From Asparagopsis taxiformis (Eukaryota > Rhodophyta > Florideophyceae > Bonnemaisoniales > Bonnemaisoniaceae), in assembly GCA_030407315.1 (NCBI GenBank), contig JALQPE010002403.1:186001-250000 (forward strand): DNA of 64,000 nt, in the 5' to 3' direction. The translations under genes and the position numbers were made by a program. Each line of letters starts with the position of its first letter. Within the stretch, counting starts at the first letter, position 1. The notes below the pieces were generated by a model. It had not been told where the DNA came from, ran no database searches, and saw only the letters and a program-made list of their open reading frames with translations. This document shows, piece after piece, positions 9,864 to 20,693 of this stretch.

Positions 9864-10112
9864 TCTAATAGTTAATCTAAACGCATTGTACATACGGGGC
9901 CACACTATATTCCGAGACGCATCGATCGCGCCAGTAGTTGTTTATGTCCTAGTCAAACAATTCGCACACCACGCTTGGACGCAAATCCATTTTCGCCTAA
10001 TCTTGAGTATGCCATGTAGACACTACCACAGAATCTAGCGCACAAGTTTCACTTGCGCTCAAATGGCTACGTCCACATTAGATCGGTCCGACTTCTATGC
10101 GCAGCAAAAGAG

Positions 10113-10484
10113 CTACTCCGGTCCTGGAAAACGACCCTCCTCTTTCAGCGTGTCCCACTTCTCAACCTGTCGCGGTACAGCCAATCAAGATTCAAATTGG
10201 TTAGTTGAGGACATTCATAGGACGCCATACCACTACAAGGCACACCGCATTGCCGTGGGCATAACCGACGATGGAAAGAGTGAAAGAGAGAAACGTACCC
10301 ATTCAGATGGGCACAAGGAATTATACCAACGCTTAAACTTCTCGCACTCGGGATCGTCCTCACCTTTGGCCTTTGCGCAAGCATGGAACTCGAGGTATCG
10401 CGCCCAGCAATGTTTGGTCTGGTTTGAAGTCGGAAAACGCTTGTCGCGCGGGGCTGTTCTGACTTGGATTGTGACTTCGGTCAT
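10113..10484 (-). CDS. COX6B: Cytochrome c oxidase subunit VIb (two exons)
   Basis: I rebuilt it from exon 1 at 10299-10484 and exon 2 at 10113-10166, joined in phase 0 across a 132-nt intron (donor GTACGT, acceptor CGACAG). The product is 79 residues, the usual size for the family. It carries the twin-cysteine signature CX9C (CWARYLEFHAC) and CX10C (CEKFKRWYNSLC) and the family motif KAKGEDDPECEKFKR. The short second exon supplies the conserved tail (KWD...FPGP). The protein sits on the intermembrane-space side of mitochondrial complex IV and is imported through the MIA40 disulfide relay, so it needs no presequence. The longer plus-strand open frame over this locus is antisense noise. Confidence 0.93.
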
Positions 10485-10749
10485 GGCGAGATGGACGGTA
10501 GTGGGGACGATGTCGACGGTGGAGCGATGGGGGAATGCGGGATCGCCAGACAGCCGAGCAGCTCGAGTGAATATGCGGTCGCTGCTGAGAGAGCATGCAA
10601 TCAATGGAATGCTGTTCTTGGAAATTATGGTCTTGAAAAATATTTGTAAAATTCAATGATTCATGTGTTTATTACTTTCGCTTATCAAATGCATCTCTTT
10701 CTACGCTAACGCCCTCCTGTGCAACAATCAATCGCCATCAGGTATCCAG

Positions 10750-11697
10750 TTAATATCTCAAGCGCTTTGTCGACGCTCTACGCGTCTGCATGAAATAAGG
10801 ATTGCTTACCTCTTCATCAAGAACGTATGAATATGTCACAATTTTGCTGCCTTGAATATCCATGAGTATGAAACTGGGTGGGGCAACCTCCACATCATTA
10901 GTTGTTGCAGCTCCAGTCGCCTGCACAGAGTTATACGAAAGCGTTTGCCTGTCAGAACAAATTCAATCTACATAGATTTCTTGTAATGGACTTTTGGATG
11001 GTCAAACTGGGACGTACCGATCCGGGGTTGACGAAAAGTCCTCCCTCCTTCCCTTGTGAAATACTCATCTTGTGCGTATGCCCAGTAACCATAACATCTA
11101 CTCCCATCTCACTATGTTATACCGCAAGCCGAAAAGCCGGTCAACTAACAAGGTCAGTATCAGTTGCGCTTTTTCATTTGATACAAATTCCACGCAACGA
11201 GACATACCTTCTTAGTGCTTCTATTGCTGAGGGGGATCCCCATGGCATGATTTGATGACCATGGCATAGGCCAAAGGCAAGTGTTCCAATCTTAACCACG
11301 CTCTTACTTGGGAATGAGCCCTAAAGAAAAGATTGTAATCGGCACAGTCAGATATTGCAATTGACTGGAAGATATTCCGCGACGTAGCATTGACATAACG
11401 TACAGAATCCATATCCCCTGCAACAATATGCACATCAGGACTGATTGAGTGCAAGTATTCCTCAATTTCCTTGCTGCATAGGTTGCCCGTGCATAGAATG
11501 AATTGAATCTTACCGGGCAGTAACAACGTTTTAAAGCGTTGCGACAGCTGTGGAGCTCGGTGAGGAACATGGAAGTCCCCAATAGCTAGAACCAACTACA
11601 GTGAATATGCGGATGATACCATCGAACACCTAATACGTTAGAAGGATTGATTTGAATGAAGGCGTTAACTGAGAACAAAACTTTCACATACCACCAT
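10750..11697 (-). CDS. VPS29: Retromer subunit VPS29 (five or six exons)
   Basis: Exons, in transcript order: 11692-11697 (ATG GTG only), 11404-11595, 11208-11320, 11018-11111, 10750-10920. Introns are 96, 83, 96 and 97 nt with donors GTATGT, GTACGT, GTATGT and GTACGT and AG acceptors. The joined protein has 191 residues and aligns throughout with VPS29: [86 protein letters not shown]29 has a metallophosphatase fold and scaffolds VPS35 in the retromer, which recycles cargo from endosomes. Inside the last exon, 10786-10809 has perfect intron ends and is a multiple of three; removing it gives 183 residues, closer to the animal protein. The gene is divergent from eS17. Confidence 0.92.
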
Positions 11698-12292
11698 GGT
11701 GTTTACATCAAATTCGTCGCCTCAACCGAGAGAGAGCTGTTCCTTTGCACGGATACGTCAAAATGCAAATGGTATTAACGTCTGTGTGGACATCAATAAC
11801 ACTGCGAGTTTGCTGAAAGCGTCAGGTTTCTAGGAAAACTGGACAAAGCATCTGCAAGTATTCGCGTTTGACACTAGGTTGAATATGAAGTGTCGAGTTA
11901 GCCGCCAGCTTCTCAGCTGGGAATGCCGATGTTGAAACCTGTAATTTCTGGCGGACCAATGCATCATCAGGATGGTTTCCAAAGTGATGTGACATTTTTT
12001 AAAAGTTTTAAAAGTTGAAATAAACCAAAAATGATTCCATACAAATTATCATATAAACATGAACTAGCCATTCACATAACTCCAATTGGCAGCAACAACC
12101 AATTATTGACTATGCCACACCGTCGTCGATCGGCGGAGAGAAGCCTCTGTTCTAGCATCAATTCGGTCGATAGAGCACCTCCATCTGGCCCTAATCGCGT
12201 TTAGCACCAATTGCATTATCAATTCCTCCCGGTCCGCACATCTAAGCAGCGCGTCACCCAGAGCAGAGCGATTTCGGTTTTGAATCTCCAAC
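11698..12292. other. Divergent promoter region, VPS29 / eS17
   Basis: These 595 bp separate two outward-pointing genes. An AT-rich stretch with two TTTTAAAAG-type blocks lies at about 11996-12022. No gene was recognised. The minus-strand open frame 12103-12345 overlaps the start of eS17 and has no family features. Confidence 0.5.
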
Positions 12293-12814
12293 ATGGTACG
12301 TTGCAAGTTCCATGTCGCACGCGCGATGTTCCGACGCGACGCCAAAGCCGATCACTAACTCCATCGCGTGTGCAACTGTCTCGGCGGGTGAATTTGACAG
12401 GGTCGTGTTCGCACCAAAACAGTCAAGAAATCAGCGCGCGTTATCATCGAGAAGTACTACTCGCGATTGACGCTCGACTTCCAGACCAACAAGCGTATCT
12501 GCGATGAAGTGGCGATAATTCCGTCGAAGCGCTTGCGGAACAAAGTAGCCGGATTTGTCACCCATTTGATGACGAGGATCCAGAAGGGTCCCGTCCGCGG
12601 TATCTCCCTCAAATTGCAGGAGGAAGAGCGTGAGCGTCGTATGGACTTTGTTCCAGAGGTATCCGCCATCGATACCGATGTCATTGAGGTGGACAGTGAA
12701 ACCCGTGAAATGCTCAAGGAGCTGGATCTTGCCAAGCTGCCGGGATTGGTTCTGCAATCTTCCCAAGGTCCCGGAGGACGTAGACCGCGCGGTTATGACC
12801 GGGAGCGCCGCTAG
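12293..12814 (+). CDS. RPS17: 40S ribosomal protein eS17 (two exons)
   Basis: Exon 1 contributes only the start codon (ATG 12293-12295). A 105-nt intron (donor GTACGT, acceptor TTTGACAG) separates it from exon 2 at 12401-12814. The product is 138 residues. It matches eS17 from end to end: [67 protein letters not shown], and [15 protein letters not shown]. The Arg/Gly-rich tail is a few residues longer than the human one. eS17 is part of the small-subunit head. An intron right after the ATG of a ribosomal protein gene is common where introns aid expression. Confidence 0.95.
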
Positions 12815-12975
12815 ACTTCATATCTCACTAAAGCAGGCATCTGTTTTGTCGTCCAATCCCGTATAACAGCATGTTGTAAAGAGTTGCTTTGATTAGATCG
12901 GCGCTGATGTTGCGACGAAGTAGGCAGGTCTTTATGTCATACGTAGTTGCCATCAAAATTGCAATCTTGTCTATA

Positions 12976-14520
12976 TTATTGCTCTATCCTGTACACTAGC
13001 TTGGGATTCTCTAGCCTCCTGGTCGGAAGCTCGCTGAATGCCAGTCGAGGTTGCATTCTCGCATTTGGTTGCATCGATGCGCTTTGAGAGTCCTTCGCCT
13101 GAGCTTGTCTCCTCGGTGGTGGCATTGTAAGAACGGGTGTATTTGCTTTCGAAGCGTTGTCCGGTTTTGGGGTACTTGCCTCCTCCCGTTTGAATTCAAT
13201 CGGTATTGAAGGTGGTGTAGAAAGAACAGCAGCAAGATCTGTACCTGCTTGCTCCTCTGCAAATGACGCAATATCGGCAGATTTTGGTACAACTGGTTTC
13301 GGTTGGAGATCTGAAGGAGTTGCTTCTACGACGGGCAGCCCCATTCTGTCAGAAGCGTATTGCTTGCGCAGTTCTTCATCATGTACAGGCATATCATCTG
13401 GGCGTAACGGTGGCTTTTGCAGTTCTGGTGGTGACACTATTTCCTGAACGGGCTCAGCTTGAGTACTTTCAATTTGCGCATACTGCATTCTCACCTGGTC
13501 ATCATGAACCGGCATATCTGTTGGACGCGTCGGTGGGTTTTGGAGATCCGGTGGTGCAGATGCCTTCTGAGCGGGCGGAGCGTTTGCAGTCTCTATGTTT
13601 GAGTACTGCATGCGCAATTTGTCATCATGTACTGGCATGTCTTGTGGACGCGTTGGTGGTTTTTGGAGCGATGGCGGCTCTAATGTTGCACCAGGCAGTG
13701 ATGACGTATCCTGAGCAGGGGGTATTGAAACATCCGGGATGTACGAGTATTGCGAGCGCAGCTTTTCTTCTTCGTCCGGCAGGATGGTTGGACGCGCGGG
13801 AGGTTTCTGCAGCTCGGGAATGTCTACGGATAAATCCTCAATATCTACGCCATCCGCGGCCACTGGAATATTACCATGCATTCCGGTTCCGAATTCCTCC
13901 ATCATGACTGCATATGCCTGCGCTGTTTCCTCCTCAGTCAAGTAGGGAGATTTGGCACGATCGGAATCATCGTCCATGTCGACCATTTCAGGACGTTGTT
14001 GAAAGGCATTTGGCTTGGACGGTTCTTTGCGAATAGGTGCACTCAAATATCGTTTTGAACCTCTCACTTGTTTGCGACCAGTTCCGCCCGAACGTTGCAG
14101 CAAGGAATCGAATATGTCGTAATCTGCGGGGTTAATTTCCGTCTTTTTGGGCACCGCTTTTTCGATTTTGTTGGGCGTCTCGTTTGTCGGATCTTGACCT
14201 TCGGTGCCCAGTAAGTCTGCAAATTCGGCATACTGGCTGGCGGACGCATCCTCGCTCGCCGATTCCACTTGATTGACGTTGTCAGCGTTTCGGGCTTGAA
14301 CATTACTGTCCATCCCTAGCATTTCTGCAAATTGCGCATAGTCGTCAACGTCAGCGCTGTTACCACTGGACAGCATGTTGCATAGAGATACATTGCTGCG
14401 AACAATCTTGCGCGGTTCGCTCAACTTGCAACAAAACTGGTTACCAAATGCAGGCTTGCATCCAATGCAAGTTGGTGGCATCCATGCCGGAATACGTTGG
14501 GACAGCTTCGATGAGAGCAT
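12976..14520 (-). CDS. Unknown disordered protein with four tandem repeats
   Basis: A 514-residue protein from the ATG at 14520; the frame is open slightly further to a GTG at 14568. I recognise no family. The first 45 residues are basic, Ser/Cys-rich and lack acidic residues (MLSSKLSQRIPAW...), so organelle import is plausible. Three short related motifs follow in an acidic region: DYAQFAEMLG, QYAEFADLLG and DYDIFDSLLQ (about 60-65, 96-105, 133-142). Residues 235-390 hold four copies of a 28-residue unit, spaced 41-48 residues, with core LQKPPTRPxDMPVHDDxLRMQYSxIE. The rest is rich in Pro, Ala, Gln and charged residues, with no globular or membrane segment. The layout suggests a multivalent scaffold or linker; see the finding. 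An upstream exon cannot be excluded. Confidence 0.75.
   Translation of the reverse strand: MLSSKLSQRIPAWMPPTCIGCKPAFGNQFCCKLSEPRKIVRSNVSLCNMLSSGNSADVDDYAQFAEMLGMDSNVQARNADNVNQVESASEDASASQYAEFADLLGTEGQDPTNETPNKIEKAVPKKTEINPADYDIFDSLLQRSGGTGRKQVRGSKRYLSAPIRKEPSKPNAFQQRPEMVDMDDDSDRAKSPYLTEEETAQAYAVMMEEFGTGMHGNIPVAADGVDIEDLSVDIPELQKPPARPTILPDEEEKLRSQYSYIPDVSIPPAQDTSSLPGATLEPPSLQKPPTRPQDMPVHDDKLRMQYSNIETANAPPAQKASAPPDLQNPPTRPTDMPVHDDQVRMQYAQIESTQAEPVQEIVSPPELQKPPLRPDDMPVHDEELRKQYASDRMGLPVVEATPSDLQPKPVVPKSADIASFAEEQAGTDLAAVLSTPPSIPIEFKREEASTPKPDNASKANTPVLTMPPPRRQAQAKDSQSASMQPNARMQPRLAFSELPTRRLENPKLVYRIEQ
13351..13818 (-). repeat. Four in-frame coding repeats
   Basis: Four copies of a unit of about 28 codons encode LQ(K/N)PPxRPxxxP...(E/D)xxLRxQY. 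Copies 2 to 4 share MPVHDD/MPVHDE exactly, while copy 1 has diverged (ILPDEEE). Linkers of 13-20 variable codons separate them, so the units look selected at protein level rather than recently duplicated as DNA. Confidence 0.85.
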
Positions 14521-14781
14521 GTTTGGAGGAAAGAAGCCGGTAGATGTTTGCCTTGAAGAACAACACACTCGAATAAGAATTGTATGGTTGCGAGCTACTC
14601 GCCAACTAGGCGATCATGGAAAGTTGAGATGAGCTGCCGCTAATGGATGTCTTATGATATGAATATGGAATAAAAAATCAAATATGTTACGATTCCGAAT
14701 CTCATACACGCAAAGCGCCTCCGCATTGAACAAAGCCGTGAGCTCCTGCCAAAACACTACTATATCCCACTTGTTAGTCTG

Positions 14782-16473
14782 CTAAAATCGTTCTAAGAAA
14801 CACATATCTGAATACCATTTACACCTCTTGCGTCGCAACCTGAACGAATCCAGCTTCTTGTTGTGTCGTATTCTAATGCACGCCACCACAACAGCTGAAA
14901 TTGAGATGAATACAAACATCCAGAAGATGTTACTCGTCGTCAAAACAAGCTGATGTGACTTGCGTGCAGTACCAATATGCGTGCACTCTTTCGCAATGCC
15001 GAATTCCAAAGTGTCGTATTCAAGAACAGGTATCGTGATTAAAATGCGACTTTCCCCGATCTGGCGACAAATAAAATGAAGTGATAACTGCAGCATTTCA
15101 CCTTGTCTCAGTATCTGCCCGCTATTGGCTATAGATTTCCAAGAAAGCATGCCAGGCTTGCTTACTGCTGGTGCCTGCGCAACGATAACGTCGTCGTGTT
15201 CAACTGTGAGCGATATCCTTCCAATGTGAAGCGCTGCATGTTCTTCAGTTTCATCATCGCTGTCTGCTCTGTACTGTAAATACACTGTCCAAGTCGACTG
15301 GTTGCCGGGGAGGTGAAGATGAGCCTCGTCATGTTCGGTGCCAATGTTGTCCACACCAACCATGAATCTCGGTGTCGGTTTCCCGCCATCGACAACTTCC
15401 GATCCTCCTTTCGTCGTTCCTACCATCAAATTGGACGCAACTTTTCCGCCACATTCTGTTCATTCAAGCAATAAAATGTTGGTCCGTCAGTTGAAAAGCC
15501 CTTTCGAAATTATCTACTGCATGCAACACGCGTTTGTCAGAAACTCACCTTTCTCCCAATTAGCGGTCAGATTGTTAAACGGTGGAATCGCGAGTGTAGC
15601 GGAGATTTCTGAAGACCCCTTCGTTACACATTCATAATTGATCTGAAATGAATTGACATTTAAACCGGTAAGAATGCCACCCGAAGGATGGTTGCCCCGT
15701 ACGCTAATCGTAGCTATATCAGGACGAGACGATGTGACAAAAGGTGCCAGGAACTCCTGTTGCGCTCCCATCTGGCCCAGTTTTGCAAAAACCTCAGTAG
15801 AAACATCGCTCGGATGAACGACTAGCGACGTGCCATTATCATCAGCAAACAAGTGTTGGATAGGACGATCCTGAGATCGATCTGTGACGAGGTATCCAAA
15901 TTCAATATTATCGTGAACACCACCTTTACAATTCTTCACCCATTGCAATCTGAGAATGTCTTGCTCCGTCTCACCAAACTGCAGTAAAAGCATCAAGCGA
16001 ATGAGACTATTTGAATCTGCAGCACAATGATAAGCAACGGTGACTTCGGCAGTTGACAGAGGTGGATGCACTTCAACTTCTGCGATTTCCGGGCTAGCAG
16101 CATTATTTTCATCAATAACCTGCACAGAAGGCGGATGTTTTTCAAAGGTGGATTTGATGACATCTCCATCAGATCGATAAGTCATCTTGAATAAAATGCG
16201 ATCATTGTATATATCATCCTGATAGCAAGATGAGGCGTTGAATGAATTGGTGTCGTCTGGAGTGACTGCTTGTGCGATAGTGCACGAGTTGAAGGACCCC
16301 GTCAAACTGTTTTGCTTGAATATGTTTTCTGTTATCTGCTCCAAACCCAAGCCCGGCTTCGTAATGGTAATGTACATGGTTTGCAGAGGAGACTCATGCA
16401 CGGATTCATTCTGTCCTCGAATTGAAACGAAGGACACAGCGAACACGAGGAGAAAAAGAATCCTGGATATCAT
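14782..16473 (-). CDS. Unknown type I membrane protein with three related domains (two exons)
   Basis: Exon 1 is 15549-16473 and exon 2 is 14782-15455, with a 93-nt intron (donor GTGAGT, acceptor AACAG) in phase 1. The product is 532 residues. There is a signal peptide (1-20, ending SIRG), a large extracytoplasmic part with several N-glycosylation sites (for example NES, NGT, NLT, NQS), one transmembrane helix (about 479-502) and a short, very basic cytosolic tail. The lumenal part seems to hold three related beta-rich domains: each has a Cys at the end of a strand and a later K-x-C element (WVKNCKGG near 178, NWEKECGG near 305, GIAKEC near 461). I do not recognise the family. A secretory-pathway or cell-surface role is inferred only from topology. 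Confidence 0.75.
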
Positions 16474-17344
16474 TTCTCCTGCGCACTAGTAGAAGCGAAT
16501 CCCCGCGTGATGTTTCAAGACAATGGGAAGGAGGAGAGCTCAGTAGGTGGCTAGAGCAGACAGAAGAGACATGTATCTTTTCGAACTACCTTTGCTCCCC
16601 GGTAGTATACCGACTCAGCATTGCTATGGCAGCTGACGGCCTCCAATATTGAAACACTGTTCGGTAGAAGCCCCTTACAGCTTTTACGAATTCTGAATGT
16701 CTTCATTGGTTGGTGGCAGACGTAGAATACACGTGGAAATAATACTCCAGTTCGTTACATGACTCGCTTCTCTATCGGCATTACTGCAGACTTTGAACTT
16801 GAGTCCGAGACATGATATACTTTTTTTTATCAACCATGGGAGGATGGAAAAATGAAAATATAATCTGAGCATTTGGGTATCACAAATATCCTATGAAAGT
16901 TCTGCTGCGCTGCACCCAGCTGCTCCTGCTATTTGTTTAACCATCAACGTGAATCTCCTCCAAGCTATTCCTTCCTCACAACTTCAATAAATTGATTAGT
17001 ATGAAAGATTACTCGAACAATTCTCGGTACAGTCGTCCAGTATTCCCAACTCTGTGAGAAAATGGGAGCATCGAAAGAGCAGAGATTCATCTTTTCTCCG
17101 CTGATATGTATTTCAACTATTGATGCAGCACATTGAATCAAATCCATATTGGTCACATTCACTTCTCCAAATGCATCAAACATCCGTCATTCATTGCAGT
17201 TGGCAGTTCAACTTCTTGATACCCATAAACCACCATGTTCGCTATAAAACTATTCGATTTCAGATTCTCCTGCTATTCTCCAATCCGAAGCACTTTCTCC
17301 GAGTTTGTGAAACACATCCTGCCCGTTGAAACGTTTTCATCGTC
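16474..17344. other. Divergent intergenic region
   Basis: An 871-bp gap between the type I membrane protein gene and the ion channel gene. It is AT-rich with scattered stops in all frames. No RNA gene, repeat or clear promoter element was recognised. Confidence 0.45.
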
Positions 17345-20300
17345 ATGAATGTAGGCAAGAGCTTCTTGACCCGACGAACCCGACACCGCCGCGTTTTGTC
17401 CAAAGCTTTTCGTCGATCAACCAGCCAGAAACAACATATACCCGACCAGTATCCAAACCGCAAACCTTTCTATATTGGAATTCTCATTGGTGTTATCATC
17501 ACGTATTACATCAGCTTTAAAGCTGCCTTGGGCGGCTTAGCCTCGCTCATCGCCATCCGAAGGTTGGGCATTTTTGACAAGGTGACTACCTTGGTTAAAA
17601 TGTTCTGCCGAAAGAGAACTCATCATGGTCCAACACTCCGCGAAAGATGCTACTACTACCTCGATTATTGGATTTCAACTCGGTCGTACGTTACTTCTGT
17701 TTCACTGAACAGTTATCGGTTCCTCAAAATTTCGTGTATCTAACTGACCGTTGATCCATCACATGAAAATGCAGGTATGCTAAAGCACTTGTACTACTGG
17801 GTTTGACGATATCCCTCATTTTATCCTCTGGAAGCCTAATTAGTTGGATGGCTGATGAGCCATGGGTTGAATCACTTTGGGCTGCAACACTCGGTTCTGG
17901 TCTCGACTGGGGTTTCATCAACTCTACGAGTACTTCTCTGCGCATTGTTGCAGTTTGTACAAATGTTGGTGGACTTGTTCTTACGGCTCTTTTGCTTTCT
18001 CTCATCTCTGATGCTGTTCAGACAAAGTACGACAGTCTGAGAAAGGGTGAAAGTTCCGTGACGGTACGTGTTACCACGACTGTAATATTCTTCTTTGTCC
18101 AAAACAAAGAAACACAGAAACTGACTCTCTCATTTCTTGTGTTTCTTTGTTCGTATTATGGTGTCTCTGATTTTGTGCAAACTAGGAATCAAGGCATACT
18201 CTCATCATTGGCTGGTCTCTCAAATCTTTGACTGTTATGGCACAGCTGGCAAAAGCTGGCGAAAGTGTTGGAAACAACGTCATTGTATGCCTTACGGACC
18301 AACGTGAAAAAGAAGACATGGAGAACGATATTGCTCAATGTGACTTCAACTTTTTGAGCGTTGGAACGAGAGTCGTGTGTCGTTCAGGTTCCCCTCTGTC
18401 TTATCATGACTTGAGTCGGGTATCTTTCTCTCGAGCAAGATCAATCATCATACTTGGGGGTGATGAAAACGATGCTGAGACGAACGATGCTCGTTCGCTT
18501 CAAATCTTGCTCAGCATTGTCTCTTCATTGGAGAAAGAAAAGGCCTTGGCGATGCAGAAGGAACTTCGGAAAGGTTTCGGGAAGTCAAGACCTACGGAAA
18601 TCTTCCTACCCAGGCCTGAACGAGTCGTCATTGAAGTTATGGATACAGAAAATGCGGCAATTATGAGTTCTGTGTGTCCCGAACTCGTAGAACCAGTTCT
18701 GGCTCATGATGTCGTAGGGAGATTGATGCTTCAAGCTGCAAGAAATCCACTTGTGGCGGATGTTTGGCAGGATCTGGTAAGTTCGCATAATCTAAAGATA
18801 TCTTTGGCAACTTGCTGGTTGATGAAATCCAGCTTTTGATGCATACGTACTGACTTTCATCAATGGGTGTATCTTTCATAACGGTTCATCCGCAGCTTGG
18901 ATTCGATGGCTGTGAGACGTATTCGGGCCAGTGGGGCATGCTTCGAGGGCTATGTTTCAAGGATGTGCTTCTATGGTTTGTTGATGCATAATTCTTTGCT
19001 CCCGCCTGTGCTATGAACTTGGGATGCACATTCTAACTGTTCCACTTCTCTGATGTGTTTTCACGGAATATAGCTTTGAGGAAGCCATTCCAATTGGTAA
19101 GTATCGTTGTGCTCCCTGATGTTTTGACTGCGAGACCTACTGAACGTCAAAATTTGCTGACATGTACAAATTTCGATGTACCAAACATCATTTTGTGTCA
19201 CCACAGGTGTCAAAACAGCTAGAGGTGATCTTCTCCTCAATCCACCGGACACTTACACGATTGGAGATGGTGATGAAATTATCGTTTTGGCTGAGGACGA
19301 TGATACTTACTGCGCATCGATTACTCACCCATTGATCCGGGAAAGGATTCCTGACAAGAGGTCCAGAGCCGGATACAGGTATATCGATGTGTGCACAGGA
19401 GGACTGGACGCTATTCAAAATTTTGCGAAGCTGCATGGTCGAACGGGGTCCAGTTCAAGACGCCAAGCAAATAGGGAGATCAGGGAGAAAGGGCAAGAGC
19501 TGGAGAGGATTCTATTCTGCGGATGGAGATTCGACATGGGAAATCTTCTTCAGGTCTATTCTGCTGTTGCACCGCCCGGCTCGGAATTTTGGATTTTGTC
19601 AGAGCTGCCCATTGCCGACAGGGAAAGCGAATTGAAGCTACGCGGATGGGAAAACGTTGGAAAAGTCAAAGTTATCCACCGTGTTGGCGCCTGTCGAAGA
19701 AACGTTCTGGCGCAATTACCATTAGAGTCTTTCTCTAGTGTTATTGTTGGAGCCATGGAACCTCGCTCATGTTACAAGAGCGAGCAAGTTGACAGTGGAA
19801 ATCCGGATTCGTCTCGCAAATCAGAATGGGTTGGAGATGCTGACGCCAAGGTAATCACAGTCGTAATGATGATTCAGGACATTATCAAACGGCGCTACCT
19901 TGAGATTCGGATGCGCAACTGTGCTGGTGAACTCAGTACTCTTGGAGGCCCCACATATCGCAATTCTGACGCTCCGACTATTTCAACACCCAAGTACCTG
20001 AGAGGCCTCAGTATGGGTGGATTAATGAACCGAGCAAAGAGTCAGCGGTTCCTGGGGTCGAAGACACATGGAGAGCAAATGACGAGTGGAGGTGTGATTG
20101 TCGGTGAAATTGTAGACTCCAGATCCCGTGCGATGCTCTCTATGGTGAATTCAATTGATGCTGTTGTGGCAAGCAGCGAATTGATCTCCAAGGCAGTGGC
20201 AATGGTGTCTGAAGACAGTTCTGTCAACCGCGTTCTGAACACACTTTTTGACCCATACGACTCTGAAATTACGCTAGAAGGGATAGAGTCATACGTCGAT

Positions 20301-20693
20301 CTGGACTCAGAAGAGCAGGTTAGCTTTTTTGAATTGATGGCACGCGGCAGAGAGTTTGGAACGATCGTTCTCGGTCATCTTGTGCGAGAAATTGTGGCAT
20401 ATGAATCTGATGAGAGAGAGATCATCCGATATATCGATGTGGCGCTGAATCCGAGGGAAAAGGACATTCGGAAGAGCTGGCATAAAGATGATCTACTGAT
20501 CGTGCTGACACCTGGCACGCCAGAGGGCTCTACGGAGGATTCTTCAGAGAATTCCTCCACAGGACCATCTGAGCCACTTGTCGAGGTGAATGAAGTCCGC
20601 ACTTGTGACCTAACTCGGGAGCTGTCTTGGGGCAGCTGCTTTGCGGAAGTACCGACACTAGCTAGAAGGTCTACGAGAGTTCGTTTCGAGTAA
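17345..20693 (+). CDS. CASTOR/POLLUX-type ion channel (six exons)
   Basis: Exons: 17345-17685, 17775-18063, 18186-18776, 18896-18975, 19074-19096 and 19207-20693. Introns are 89-122 nt, and the fifth exon is only 23 nt. The product is 936 residues. Family features in order: a basic N terminus, transmembrane segments (about 47-70 and after YAKALVLLG), a pore region, VGGLVLTALLLSLISDAVQ, the linker DSLRKGESSV, then HTLIIGWS opening the first RCK domain, ARSIIILG, FEEAIPIGVKTA, GDEIIVLAEDDDTY, and a second RCK half (ILFCGWRFD...). Plant CASTOR and POLLUX are tetrameric nuclear-envelope cation channels needed for calcium oscillations. The N terminus here is not clearly a transit peptide, so location is open. 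The segment matching the plant filter ADAGNHA reads differently; see the finding. Confidence 0.88.

Noticed and set aside
10063..10659. Plus-strand 198-codon ATG frame
   Set aside because: It is antisense to COX6B, whose two exons match a known protein with correct splice sites; this frame has no family features.
12103..12345. Minus-strand frame over the eS17 first exon
   Set aside because: No ATG-supported conserved product; it covers the eS17 start codon and intron.
13351..13818. Transposon or recent DNA duplication as the source of the coding repeats
   Set aside because: The DNA of the copies differs at many silent positions and the linkers are unrelated, so the repeats look old and kept at protein level.
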